Origin: Patescibacteria group bacterium
GTDB lineage: Bacteria; Patescibacteriota; Minisyncoccia; JAHIHE01
Assembly: GCA_018899995.1 (NCBI GenBank)
Contig: JAHIHE010000113.1
Coordinates: 1-7,042 of the forward strand
Length of the DNA stretch: 7,042 nt
Reading direction: 5' to 3'
How positions within the stretch are numbered: the stretch's first letter is position 1; each line of letters starts with the position of its first letter. The position numbers and the translations under genes are program-made. Below the pieces are notes generated by a model. That model ran no database searches. It saw only the letters and a list, made by a program, of their open reading frames with translations, and had not been told where the DNA came from. Positions 1 to 5,139 of the stretch are shown one piece after another.

Positions 1-1
1 T

Positions 2-1135
2 GGTTATATTGATTTGTCGGATATTGAATATATTTATTCCGGAAATAGTATAGGATTGAATAAAATAAATTCTGGTAATATTTTGATAACTCGGTCGGGA
101 ACAGTGGGCATACCGGTTTTAGTGACATCGGAATTTGATAATTTATTAATTTCTGCGGATTTTTTGAAGTTAGTTTTAAACGAAAAATTAGGAAATTTAA
201 TAATCAATCCATATTTTATTTATATTTTTTTATCTTCAAAATTGGGAGCATCGCAAGCTCAACGGAAATTAATCGGTGCGTTACAAAAACATATAAATAC
301 TGAAGGATTATCATCAATTAAAATTCCCATTCCTTCCCAGTCATTCCAGCAGAAAATTGAAAAGATGGTGAAAGAGACGCAGGAAAAGAGAAAATTGGCT
401 GATGAAAAATATAAGGAGGCGGAAGAAATTTTAAATAAAGAACTGGGGTTGGGGGACTTGGATTTATCCACTCAAAAAACTTTTGAAACAAAATTTTCCG
501 AAGCCGAAGATCGCTTTGATCCGGAATATTATCAGTCAAAATATAAAAAAATAATTTCAAAACTCAAATCTCAAAAATTAGCTTTACTGGGCGAGATAGT
601 AAAAATTAGGAAAGGCGTTGAAGTTGGACACGAAGCTTATGCAAACGAAGGCAGGCCATTTATTCGCGTTCAAGATTTTGACGAAAAAGAGTTAGCTGTT
701 GGTGGAAGCACAAATTATATCAGACCGTATCTATATGAAGAGTTGAAAAAAAATCATAAACCGAATGCCGGCGAAATTATTTTTTCAAAAGACGGCACAG
801 TCGGCCGAGCTTTCGTAATTAGGGAAGATAGCAATGAATTTATTGTCAGTGGCGGTATTTTAATATTAACTCCCCGCGATATTGATAATTATTACTTGTC
901 GTTTGTTTTAAATTCGTTGGCCGTAAAATCCCAGACTATTCGTGAATCAATCGGCGCCATTATTCAGCATTTGAGTATAGATGATGTTAAAAAATTACAA
1001 ATTCCAATTTTATCTCAATCTCTTCAACAAAAAATTTCTTTTTTAATTCAGCATTCGTTCAAATTACGCCAAGAAGCAAAAGAATTGATAAATAGAGCGA
1101 AAAGAGAAGTAGAAAAAATAATTGAAAGAGAATAA
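2..1135 (+). CDS. hsdS: Type I restriction-modification specificity subunit (HsdS), 5'-truncated by the window edge
   Basis: HsdS is the DNA-recognition subunit of type I restriction-modification complexes; it binds the target with two recognition domains and docks HsdM (and HsdR) through helical spacers. The frame is open to the left edge, reading G-Y-I-D before the TTG at 14, so the true start lies outside and 377 residues are visible. The protein is a clear internal duplication. Half one has SGNILITRSGTVG near nt 71-109, then IPIPSQSFQQKIEKM and a charged coiled coil (about nt 338-448). Half two has AGEIIFSKDGTVG near nt 767-805, then IPILSQSLQQKISFL and a final coil to the stop. This two-domain, two-coil plan is the HsdS family layout. 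The missing part is probably most of recognition domain 1, with hsdM expected upstream. The gene is visibly AT-richer than the housekeeping genes to the right, consistent with transfer. A stand-alone S subunit or an S-like methylase domain is the alternative. Confidence 0.9.
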   Translation, partial: GYIDLSDIEYIYSGNSIGLNKINSGNILITRSGTVGIPVLVTSEFDNLLISADFLKLVLNEKLGNLIINPYFIYIFLSSKLGASQAQRKLIGALQKHINTEGLSSIKIPIPSQSFQQKIEKMVKETQEKRKLADEKYKEAEEILNKELGLGDLDLSTQKTFETKFSEAEDRFDPEYYQSKYKKIISKLKSQKLALLGEIVKIRKGVEVGHEAYANEGRPFIRVQDFDEKELAVGGSTNYIRPYLYEELKKNHKPNAGEIIFSKDGTVGRAFVIREDSNEFIVSGGILILTPRDIDNYYLSFVLNSLAVKSQTIRESIGAIIQHLSIDDVKKLQIPILSQSLQQKISFLIQHSFKLRQEAKELINRAKREVEKIIERE

Positions 1136-1150
1136 CCGTATCATTAAACT

Positions 1151-1176
1151 AAAAATAGCGGAAGAAAATCCGCTAT
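1151..1176 (-). terminator. Minus-strand intrinsic terminator hairpin
   Basis: Bases 1155-1162 (ATAGCGGA) and 1169-1176 (TCCGCTAT) form a perfect 8-bp stem with a 6-nt loop. Read on the minus strand the stem is followed by TTTT and then AGTTT; on the plus strand it is followed by ACCCCTAAAA, with no T-run. It therefore fits a terminator for leftward transcription coming from the small RNA at 1183-1257, not a terminator for hsdS. Confidence 0.55.
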
Positions 1177-1182
1177 ACCCCT

Positions 1183-1257
1183 AAAAACGACAAAACCCTG
1201 TGCGCTATTTACGAGCAACCATTCCGGAAGCCCATGCATAGGGGAATTACTTGTCTT
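1183..1257 (-). ncRNA. Candidate structured small RNA, copy 1 (DUF3800-associated)
   Basis: An 8-bp stem, 1196-1203 (CCCTGTGC) with 1236-1243 (GCATAGGG), one pair being G-T, encloses a 32-nt loop. The loop holds a 24-nt core at 1211-1234 that matches copy 2 (2000-2022) except for one inserted T. The stem bases differ from copy 2 at three adjacent positions (T-A/C-G, G-T/T-A, T-A/C-G), all keeping pairing, which is covariation. On the minus strand an inner GGGC/GCUC helix is also possible, where the plus strand would have an A-C mismatch. The minus reading has a promoter-like sequence just upstream (start predicted near 1257) and a U-rich tail (TTTTG then TCGTTTTT) after the stem. Strand is inferred: the single G-T pair in the outer stem would favour the plus strand in this copy. 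Candidate RNA structures named after DUF3800 association have been published, as I recall; membership here is untested. Confidence 0.6.
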
Positions 1258-1263
1258 ATTTAT

Positions 1264-1291
1264 ATAATAGCATATTTTTTGAAGGTGTCAC
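1264..1291 (-). promoter_or_regulatory. Minus-strand sigma-70-type promoter for small RNA copy 1
   Basis: On the minus strand, GTGACA (1291-1286) and TATTAT (1269-1264) are separated by 16 bp. Each hexamer differs from consensus by one base. The predicted start near 1257 lies just before the shared AAGTAA that begins the RNA element. Copy 2 has the same geometry with a perfect -35. A plus-strand TATAAT (1263-1268) overlaps the -10 and could serve DUF3800, but I see no matching plus-strand -35. Confidence 0.5.
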
Positions 1292-1335
1292 AAGAGAGGT
1301 GTGGATAACTCTATGCAACTAAAAATTTACCAAGA
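1282..1335. repeat. 54-bp direct repeat, copy 1
   Basis: This block aligns without gaps to 2067-2120 with 49 of 54 bases identical by hand count. It carries the minus-strand -35 box, a DnaA-box-like nonamer and the shared end CTAAAAATTTACCAAGA. It stops 12 bp before the DUF3800 start codon. Together with the small-RNA core to its left it forms a composite unit that recurs about 785-789 bp downstream, on the other side of the DUF3800 gene. Confidence 0.9.
1300..1308 (-). promoter_or_regulatory. DnaA-box-like nonamer, copy 1
   Basis: The plus strand reads TGTGGATAA, the exact reverse complement of the consensus DnaA box TTATCCACA. It sits 8 bp upstream of the minus-strand -35 box, with the same spacing as in copy 2. 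A regulatory role is inference; only two boxes 785 bp apart are present, so an origin is not indicated. Confidence 0.35.
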
Positions 1336-1347
1336 AAACGCGATTTT

Positions 1348-1977
1348 ATGGCTTACATATTTTTAGATGAATCCGGCGATCTGGGATTTAAAAAATCATC
1401 AAGTAAGTGGTTTTTATTTACTATTGCAATAATGAGCGATGCGCGCGCTTTGGAACGAATAGTCAAAAAGGTCTGGCGATCCCTCAAGAAAAAACATAAG
1501 AGATTGGGCGAGCTGCATGCGTCTCGCGAAAAAGATATTACCCGAAAACGGATGCTAAAACAGATAAGCGAAGTTGACGATATTAAAGTCCTCTGCGTGA
1601 TTTTGAACAAGCAAAAGGTGTATGTGGATTTGCAGAACCAGAAAAACTATCTCTATAACTATACAGCAAACATTATCCTTGACCGGTTACATAACAAAGA
1701 GATGTTGAAACTTAAAGAACCAATCAATCTATTTATTGATCGCAAAGATACCAAAAAGCGACTGAGAGAGAATTTTATCCGTTACCTTACCGACTCAATG
1801 AAAAAGAGGCGCGACGGATCGTTTACTATAGAATTGCATTCATCTCACGAGAACAAATCCCTCCAAGCAGTTGACTTTATATCGTGGGCGATATTCCGCA
1901 AGTATGAGCAGGGTGATTATGAATTTTATGAGATTATTAAAAATAAAATCGTGGATGAAAGATTGTTATTCCCATAA
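1348..1977 (+). CDS. DUF3800 domain protein, probable metal-dependent nuclease-like fold
   Basis: A 209-residue protein with DUF3800 hallmarks: N-terminal YIFLDESGDLG (residues 3-13, with D7, E8 and D11), GELHAS (E55, H57), a hydrophobic strand INLFIDR ending in D131, and C-terminal LQAVDFISWAIFRKYE with D176. Acidic residues at the ends of successive strands resemble RNase H-like nuclease cores; this is inference, as the family's activity is not established as far as I know. Length is near the family norm and all the motifs are present, so it looks intact. ATG 1348 is chosen because LDESGD follows directly; no Shine-Dalgarno is visible. The gene sits between two copies of a composite small-RNA/direct-repeat element and downstream of hsdS, so a defence, toxin-antitoxin or mobile-cassette role is plausible. 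Its stop codon lies 3 bp from the T-tract end of small RNA copy 2, which is transcribed towards it. Confidence 0.88.
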   Translation: MAYIFLDESGDLGFKKSSSKWFLFTIAIMSDARALERIVKKVWRSLKKKHKRLGELHASREKDITRKRMLKQISEVDDIKVLCVILNKQKVYVDLQNQKNYLYNYTANIILDRLHNKEMLKLKEPINLFIDRKDTKKRLRENFIRYLTDSMKKRRDGSFTIELHSSHENKSLQAVDFISWAIFRKYEQGDYEFYEIIKNKIVDERLLFP

Positions 1978-1980
1978 AAT

Positions 1981-2042
1981 AAAAAAGCCCCTCGCTTTAA
2001 CGAGCAACCATCCGGAAGCCCAACGCGAGAGGTCTTACTTTT
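1981..2042 (-). ncRNA. Candidate structured small RNA, copy 2 (DUF3800-associated)
   Basis: Stem 1988-1995 (CCCCTCGC) pairs with 2025-2032 (GCGAGAGG). The one C-A mismatch on the plus strand becomes a G-U pair on the minus strand. The 29-nt loop contains the shared core at 2000-2022 (minus strand GGGCTTCCGGA, TGGTTGCTCGT). On the minus strand the stem is followed by C and six Ts, so the RNA's own closing helix can act as its terminator. A TTGACA-16-TATCAT promoter lies directly upstream, and the predicted start near 2042 is just before the AAGTAA shared with copy 1. The RNA would be about 60 nt. Alternative: a bidirectional terminator for DUF3800, since the plus strand also has a T-rich tail (2033-2047). 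The conserved loop argues against a plain terminator. Confidence 0.65.
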
Positions 2043-2048
2043 GTTTTA

Positions 2049-2076
2049 ATGATAACAGAATTAAATAAGGTGTCAA
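2049..2076 (-). promoter_or_regulatory. Minus-strand sigma-70-type promoter for small RNA copy 2
   Basis: On the minus strand a perfect -35, TTGACA (2076-2071), and a -10 of TATCAT (2054-2049) lie 16 bp apart, the same spacing as at copy 1. The start is predicted at about 2042. The base after the -35 begins CCTT in both copies. The conservation of both boxes while the spacer diverges supports a real promoter. Confidence 0.6.
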
Positions 2077-2120
2077 TAGAAAGGTGTGGATAACTTTATG
2101 CAGCTAAAAATTTACCAAGA
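2067..2120. repeat. 54-bp direct repeat, copy 2
   Basis: Partner of the block at 1282-1335, in the same orientation, with 5 mismatches and no gaps by hand count. It lies 48 bp before the glycosyltransferase start. Identity drops after CCAAGA, so this is the right boundary of the shared unit. Confidence 0.9.
2085..2093 (-). promoter_or_regulatory. DnaA-box-like nonamer, copy 2
   Basis: TGTGGATAA on the plus strand equals TTATCCACA on the minus strand. It is 8 bp upstream of the TTGACA of small RNA copy 2, the position where an activator or repressor would act. Function is inferred only. Confidence 0.35.
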
Positions 2121-2168
2121 TTTAAAAATTTTTAAAAAAATTTTGACAAGGAGCTGTCTTGACTAAAT

Positions 2169-2960
2169 ATGGATATTTCAATTATAATTATAAATTATAA
2201 AACCCCGGAAATTCTCAACCTGTGCATCAGATCGCTTAAAGCAACGGTTGCCAATATTGATTATGAAATAATCGCCGTGGATATTGAGTCGGACTACAAG
2301 ACGGAATATTTAATCCGCGAAAGCTTTCCGGGCGCGGTATTTATTCCGACGCGTGAGAATGCGGGGTATTCAAAGGCTGTAAATTTAGCGATTAGAAACT
2401 CCGATCCCAGAAGCAAATACCTTTTTGTGCTTAATGCGGACATCATCGCCAAAGAACAAGCGGTCAACAAGCTTTTTGGGTTTATGGAGCGCAATCAGGA
2501 TGTCGGAATTTCCGGTCCGCAGCTTTTAAATTTTGACAATAGCGTGCAGGATTCATGCTTCAAATTCTATACGCCGAAAATCATTTTGTACCGCCGCACT
2601 TTTTTCAGAAACTTTTCCTTTTCCAAAAAATTATTAGACGACTTTTTGATGAAAAACCGCGATCATAACCTTACTCAACCGGTGGAATGGCTTATGGGCT
2701 CCGCCTTATTTGTCAGAAGAAGCGCTTTAGAGAAAGCGGGAATGATGGACGAGCGGTTTTTTATGTATTTTGAAGATGTGGATTGGTGCAGAAGATTCTG
2801 GAAGAGCGGCCGCAGAGTAATTTATTTTCCCGAAGCAAAAATGGCGCATTACCACGGCAAACAAAGCACTGAATCAAAAAAATACGCGCTAATCCATATT
2901 ATCAGCGCGATAAAATACTTCATAAAATACTTCGGAAAACCTCTGCCTAAAATACATTAA
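2169..2960 (+). CDS. Family 2 glycosyltransferase, rhamnosyltransferase-like
   Basis: A 263-residue GT-A fold enzyme expected to move a sugar from a nucleotide-sugar donor onto a cell-surface glycan. The start MDISIIIINYKTPE is the usual first strand of this family; next come the nucleotide-binding IIAVDIES (D38), NAGYSKAVN (64-72) and the metal-binding DXD-type LNAD (N89, D91). The acceptor/catalytic region has WLMGSALFVRR (174-184) and FFMYFEDVDWCRR (197-209, E202/D203), then MAHYHGK. These are typical of the WbbL-type GT2 group; the actual sugar cannot be told. No membrane segment is seen, so it should act at the inner face of the membrane. ATG 2169 is the first possible start, since an in-frame TGA lies at 2160-2162. 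AAGGAG at 2148-2153 is 15 nt away, rather far for a normal ribosome site. The protein looks complete. Confidence 0.88.
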   Translation: MDISIIIINYKTPEILNLCIRSLKATVANIDYEIIAVDIESDYKTEYLIRESFPGAVFIPTRENAGYSKAVNLAIRNSDPRSKYLFVLNADIIAKEQAVNKLFGFMERNQDVGISGPQLLNFDNSVQDSCFKFYTPKIILYRRTFFRNFSFSKKLLDDFLMKNRDHNLTQPVEWLMGSALFVRRSALEKAGMMDERFFMYFEDVDWCRRFWKSGRRVIYFPEAKMAHYHGKQSTESKKYALIHIISAIKYFIKYFGKPLPKIH

Positions 2961-3066
2961 TGCGCTGTTAATTTAATTCTATTGGTTAAACATATCCATA
3001 AATGCTTTAAATTTAAATAATTTTTAGCAAGTACTAAAAGGTAAATTTAAATTAAAGGCGCATTAA
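2957..3066. repeat. 110-bp inverted-repeat element (MITE-like or leader hairpin)
   Basis: Arms 2957-2976 and 3047-3066 (TTAATGCGC... and ...GCGCATTAA) pair over 20 positions with one G-T and one mismatch. The left arm includes the glycosyltransferase stop codon. Inside is an AT-rich weaker hairpin, TGCT near 3003 with AGCA near 3026. ACAT occurs immediately outside both ends (2954-2957, overlapping by one base, and 3067-3070), a possible short target duplication that could be chance. It fills the gap before the protease gene and could be a miniature mobile element, or a structured 3'/5' untranslated region. Confidence 0.65.
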
Positions 3067-3075
3067 ACATCTAAA

Positions 3076-4284
3076 ATGAAAAACAAAGTAATAAAATATT
3101 TTTTCTTCTCGCTGTTAATTTTAATTGTTTTCAGCTACGGAGTATATTATGGAGTAAAACGGCTTCCTCTTCCTTTTAATATCCGGTACGAAGTAATAAA
3201 TGAAAATCTGGGCAAGCCCAAGGATTTGGATTTTAGCTTATTTTGGGACGCTTGGCGGGCCGTGGAGCAAAAGCATCTTGAAAAACCGGACAGAACAAAA
3301 ATGCTTTATGGAGCAATTTCCGGAATGGTAAAGTCTCTGGGCGATCCTTATACGGTCTTTTTTGATCCGAACGAAACCCAAAAATTTTCCAGCGACTTAA
3401 GAGGAGTCTTTGAGGGAATCGGCGCGGAGATAGGCATCAAAAAAGGCGCGCTTACGATTATCGCTCCGCTTATCAAATCTCCCGCGGAAAGAGCTGGAAT
3501 ACGAGCCGGCGATAAAATTTTAAAAATTGACAATACTCTTACCGGCGACTTGACGATTGACGAAGCTGTAAATCTTATTCGCGGCACGAAAGGAACCACT
3601 GTTACTCTGACAATTGCGCGCGGCGCCGAAGAAAAATCCCGTGAAATTAAAGTTATTCGCGAAACAATAGTCGTGAAAAGCGCGGAATGGAAGATGGAAG
3701 CGGCCGGCGAAGAAAAAATTGCCGTGATCAAAATTTCGAGATTCGCGGAGGATACTGCCGGAGAGATCAACCTTGCCGCCAATGAAATACTCAAATCCGA
3801 TGCTAAAGGAATTATCTTAGACCTGCGCAACAATCCCGGCGGTTATCTTGAATCGGCCGTGGATGTCGCCAGTATTTTTATACCCGCGAATAAAATCGCG
3901 GTAATAGAAAATTTTCAGGACGGGAAAAAGAAGAATTATTTAACCCGCGGGGGGGACAAATTGAGCAATTTGCCTGTTGTTGTTTTGATAAACGAGGGGA
4001 GCGCTTCGGCCGCGGAAATTCTGGCCGGAGCTTTGCGCGACAACCGGCAAATAAAATTAGTGGGAGAGAAAACATTCGGCAAGGGTTCGGTGCAGGAGCT
4101 GGAGAATTTAAAAAACGGCTCAAGCATTAAAATCACTATTGCGGAGTGGCTGACTTCTTCGGGAAAAAATATTAATAAAGAAGGCCTTAAGCCGGATATT
4201 GAAGTCGCGCTTGCGGATGAAGATTTTGAGGCGAAAAAAGATCCGCAGCTTGACGAAGCGCTAAAATTATTGAGGCGGCAATAA
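3076..4284 (+). CDS. Membrane-anchored S41 C-terminal processing peptidase (CtpA/CtpB type)
   Basis: This 402-residue serine protease cleaves near the C-terminus of envelope proteins. Residues 8-26 form one hydrophobic segment after MKNKVIK, so the protein is anchored with its catalytic part outside. The N-terminal helical part has SLGDPYTVFFDP (88-98). A PDZ domain follows (about 110-183; GVFEGIGAEIG, then SPAERAGIRAGDKILKID). The protease core has GIILDLRNNPGGYL (245-258), the nucleophile region NEGSASAAEILAGAL and GEKTFGKGSVQ. By comparison with family members, where the serine lies 25 residues before the lysine, the catalytic set is S311, K336 and Q340, all present. Length is typical of a short CtpA/CtpB. 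ATG 3076 is chosen for the signal anchor; no Shine-Dalgarno is visible. The 115-bp gap before it is nearly filled by an inverted-repeat element. It shares no pathway with its neighbours. Confidence 0.95.
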   Translation: MKNKVIKYFFFSLLILIVFSYGVYYGVKRLPLPFNIRYEVINENLGKPKDLDFSLFWDAWRAVEQKHLEKPDRTKMLYGAISGMVKSLGDPYTVFFDPNETQKFSSDLRGVFEGIGAEIGIKKGALTIIAPLIKSPAERAGIRAGDKILKIDNTLTGDLTIDEAVNLIRGTKGTTVTLTIARGAEEKSREIKVIRETIVVKSAEWKMEAAGEEKIAVIKISRFAEDTAGEINLAANEILKSDAKGIILDLRNNPGGYLESAVDVASIFIPANKIAVIENFQDGKKKNYLTRGGDKLSNLPVVVLINEGSASAAEILAGALRDNRQIKLVGEKTFGKGSVQELENLKNGSSIKITIAEWLTSSGKNINKEGLKPDIEVALADEDFEAKKDPQLDEALKLLRRQ

Positions 4285-4331
4285 TAACCCCGTGTCCTTG
4301 AAAAAAAGTAAAAGATGTTCTATTATTAAGA

Positions 4332-4468
4332 TTAGGACTTTCGCGTTTGGTGTCATTGCGAGCGTAAGCGAAGCAATCTCAAGGTGTAAAGCTATATAAA
4401 CACAAGATTGCTTCGTCGTTGCTACTCCTCGCAATGACAGCGGGAGCAGTCAAACGCGAAGGTCCTAA
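4332..4468. repeat. 137-bp nested palindromic repeat element
   Basis: Three helices nest. The outer arms 4332-4349 and 4451-4468 pair over 18 bp with one G-T. The middle arms 4352-4362 (GTCATTGCGAG) and 4428-4438 (CTCGCAATGAC) pair perfectly over 11 bp. The inner arms 4369-4379 (CGAAGCAATCT) and 4405-4415 (AGATTGCTTCG) pair perfectly over 11 bp, with a short GTGT/ACAC helix inside. From memory, the GTCATTGCGAG...AAGCAATCTC core is a widespread bacterial interspersed palindrome. No T-run follows on either strand, so it is not a standard terminator. It occupies about half of the 303-bp gap between the protease gene and rplI. Confidence 0.85.
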
Positions 4469-4496
4469 AGATATTAAAAAAACTCCGAATTGTTTA

Positions 4497-4561
4497 CCCC
4501 CACACCTATCAAGCGTTGCGCCTTTGACGCAAGAATTCAAGACGCTTGATAGGTGTGGGGG
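4497..4561. repeat. Perfect 19-bp inverted repeat just upstream of rplI
   Basis: CCCCCACACCTATCAAGCG (4497-4515) is exactly complementary to 4543-4561, and a small TTGCG/CGCAA hairpin (4516-4520 with 4528-4532) sits in the loop. The stem ends 26 nt before the rplI start and is followed by CTTATACGG rather than Ts. It could be an rplI leader structure, a protein-binding hairpin or another small palindromic element. Confidence 0.8.
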
Positions 4562-4587
4562 CTTATACGGTCGTTTAACACAAAAGT

Positions 4588-5034
4588 ATGAAAGTAATTT
4601 TAATCAAAGATGTTCCAAATTTAGGCAAAGCGGGCGACACAAAGGAAGTGGCTGACGGATACGCCCGCAATTTTTTGTTTTCCAATAATTTGGCGGAAGT
4701 CGCCACCGGAGCCGCGATTAAAAAAAACGAGCTGCAAAAGACGCTTTTGGCGCAAAAAGCCGAAGAAAACCTTAAAAAATATCAGGAATTAGCCGATTCG
4801 CTGGAGGTCGCAACCATTACAATCAAAGCTAAGGCGAATGAGGACGGAAAACTGTTCGGCTCAATAACTCCGGAAATTATTCTAAACTCGCTAAAAACGC
4901 AAAAAATCAATATCGGAAAAAACGGCGCTGGCGTGAAAGCCGAACATATTAAAGAAATAGGGGAATATAAAATAACAATTAATCTGCCGCACGGACTTGA
5001 GTCGCGGGTTAATCTAATCGTGGAAAGAGAATGA
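4588..5034 (+). CDS. rplI: Ribosomal protein bL9
   Basis: bL9 binds 23S rRNA near the base of the L1 stalk with its N-domain and reaches across the ribosome surface with a long helix. At 148 residues it is the usual length. The N-domain has MKVILIKDVPNLGKAGDTKE and the signature V-x2-GYARNFL (residues 22-30). Residues about 42-75 are the lysine/glutamate-rich connecting helix. The C-domain is recognisable by KLFGSITPEII (88-98) and by HIKEIGEYKITINL near the end. ATG 4588 gives the canonical MKVILI start; no Shine-Dalgarno precedes it. It is not next to rpsF, ssb or rpsR, its common partners in many bacteria, but stands alone before pyrG. Some CPR groups lack bL9, so its presence may help place the organism. 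Its untranslated leader holds a strong 19-bp hairpin that could act in regulation. Confidence 0.96.
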   Translation: MKVILIKDVPNLGKAGDTKEVADGYARNFLFSNNLAEVATGAAIKKNELQKTLLAQKAEENLKKYQELADSLEVATITIKAKANEDGKLFGSITPEIILNSLKTQKINIGKNGAGVKAEHIKEIGEYKITINLPHGLESRVNLIVERE

Positions 5035-5041
5035 AACCAAC

Positions 5042-5089
5042 TTAACAATTTAACAATTTAACAACTAAACATCTTAACAAATAAACAAC
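5042..5089. repeat. Six-unit 8-bp tandem array
   Basis: Six consecutive octamers read TTAACAAT, TTAACAAT, TTAACAAC, TAAACATC, TTAACAAA, TAAACAAC. The array starts 7 bp after the rplI stop codon. It is AT-rich and has no coding frame of interest. Tandem slippage is the simplest origin. Confidence 0.75.
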
Positions 5090-5098
5090 CCAATATAT

Positions 5099-5127
5099 TT
5101 GTTTAATTGCTATATTGTTTAATTGCT
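5099..5127. repeat. 16-bp-period repeat in the pyrG leader
   Basis: TTGTTTAATTGCT occurs at 5099-5111 and again at 5115-5127, a period of 16, which is twice the period of the preceding octamer array. GTTTAATTG is close to the reverse complement of the array's CAATTTAAC, so the two blocks could fold onto each other. AACCCA (5088-5093) and TGGGTT (5132-5137) could close the structure next to the pyrG start. Confidence 0.55.
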
Positions 5128-5139
5128 TATCTGGGTTTT

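Noticed and set aside
1196..2032. Integron attC-like sites flanking DUF3800
   Set aside because: There are hairpins and AAC motifs, but no paired core sites of the attC type, no integrase in view, and the conserved part is the loop rather than bulged arm bases.
1282..2120. Replication origin based on DnaA boxes
   Set aside because: Only two boxes, both explained by a duplicated block, with no cluster or neighbouring dnaA/dnaN.
2143..2170. Plus-strand promoter TTGACA followed by TAAATA before the glycosyltransferase gene
   Set aside because: The spacing is only 15 bp and transcription would start after the ATG, which is well supported by the protein's first strand. AAGGAG at 2148-2153 overlaps it and is too distant to be a clear ribosome site.
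3348..3833. 161-codon minus-strand open frame
   Set aside because: It is the antisense shadow of the S41 protease gene, which has complete motifs.
4419..4655. 78-codon plus-strand open frame before rplI
   Set aside because: It runs through both palindromic elements and overlaps the start of rplI in another frame; the translation has no protein-like pattern.
5107..5139. Upstream TTG extension of CTP synthase
   Set aside because: It lies in repeat DNA and adds 11 residues before the canonical MTKFIFV start.
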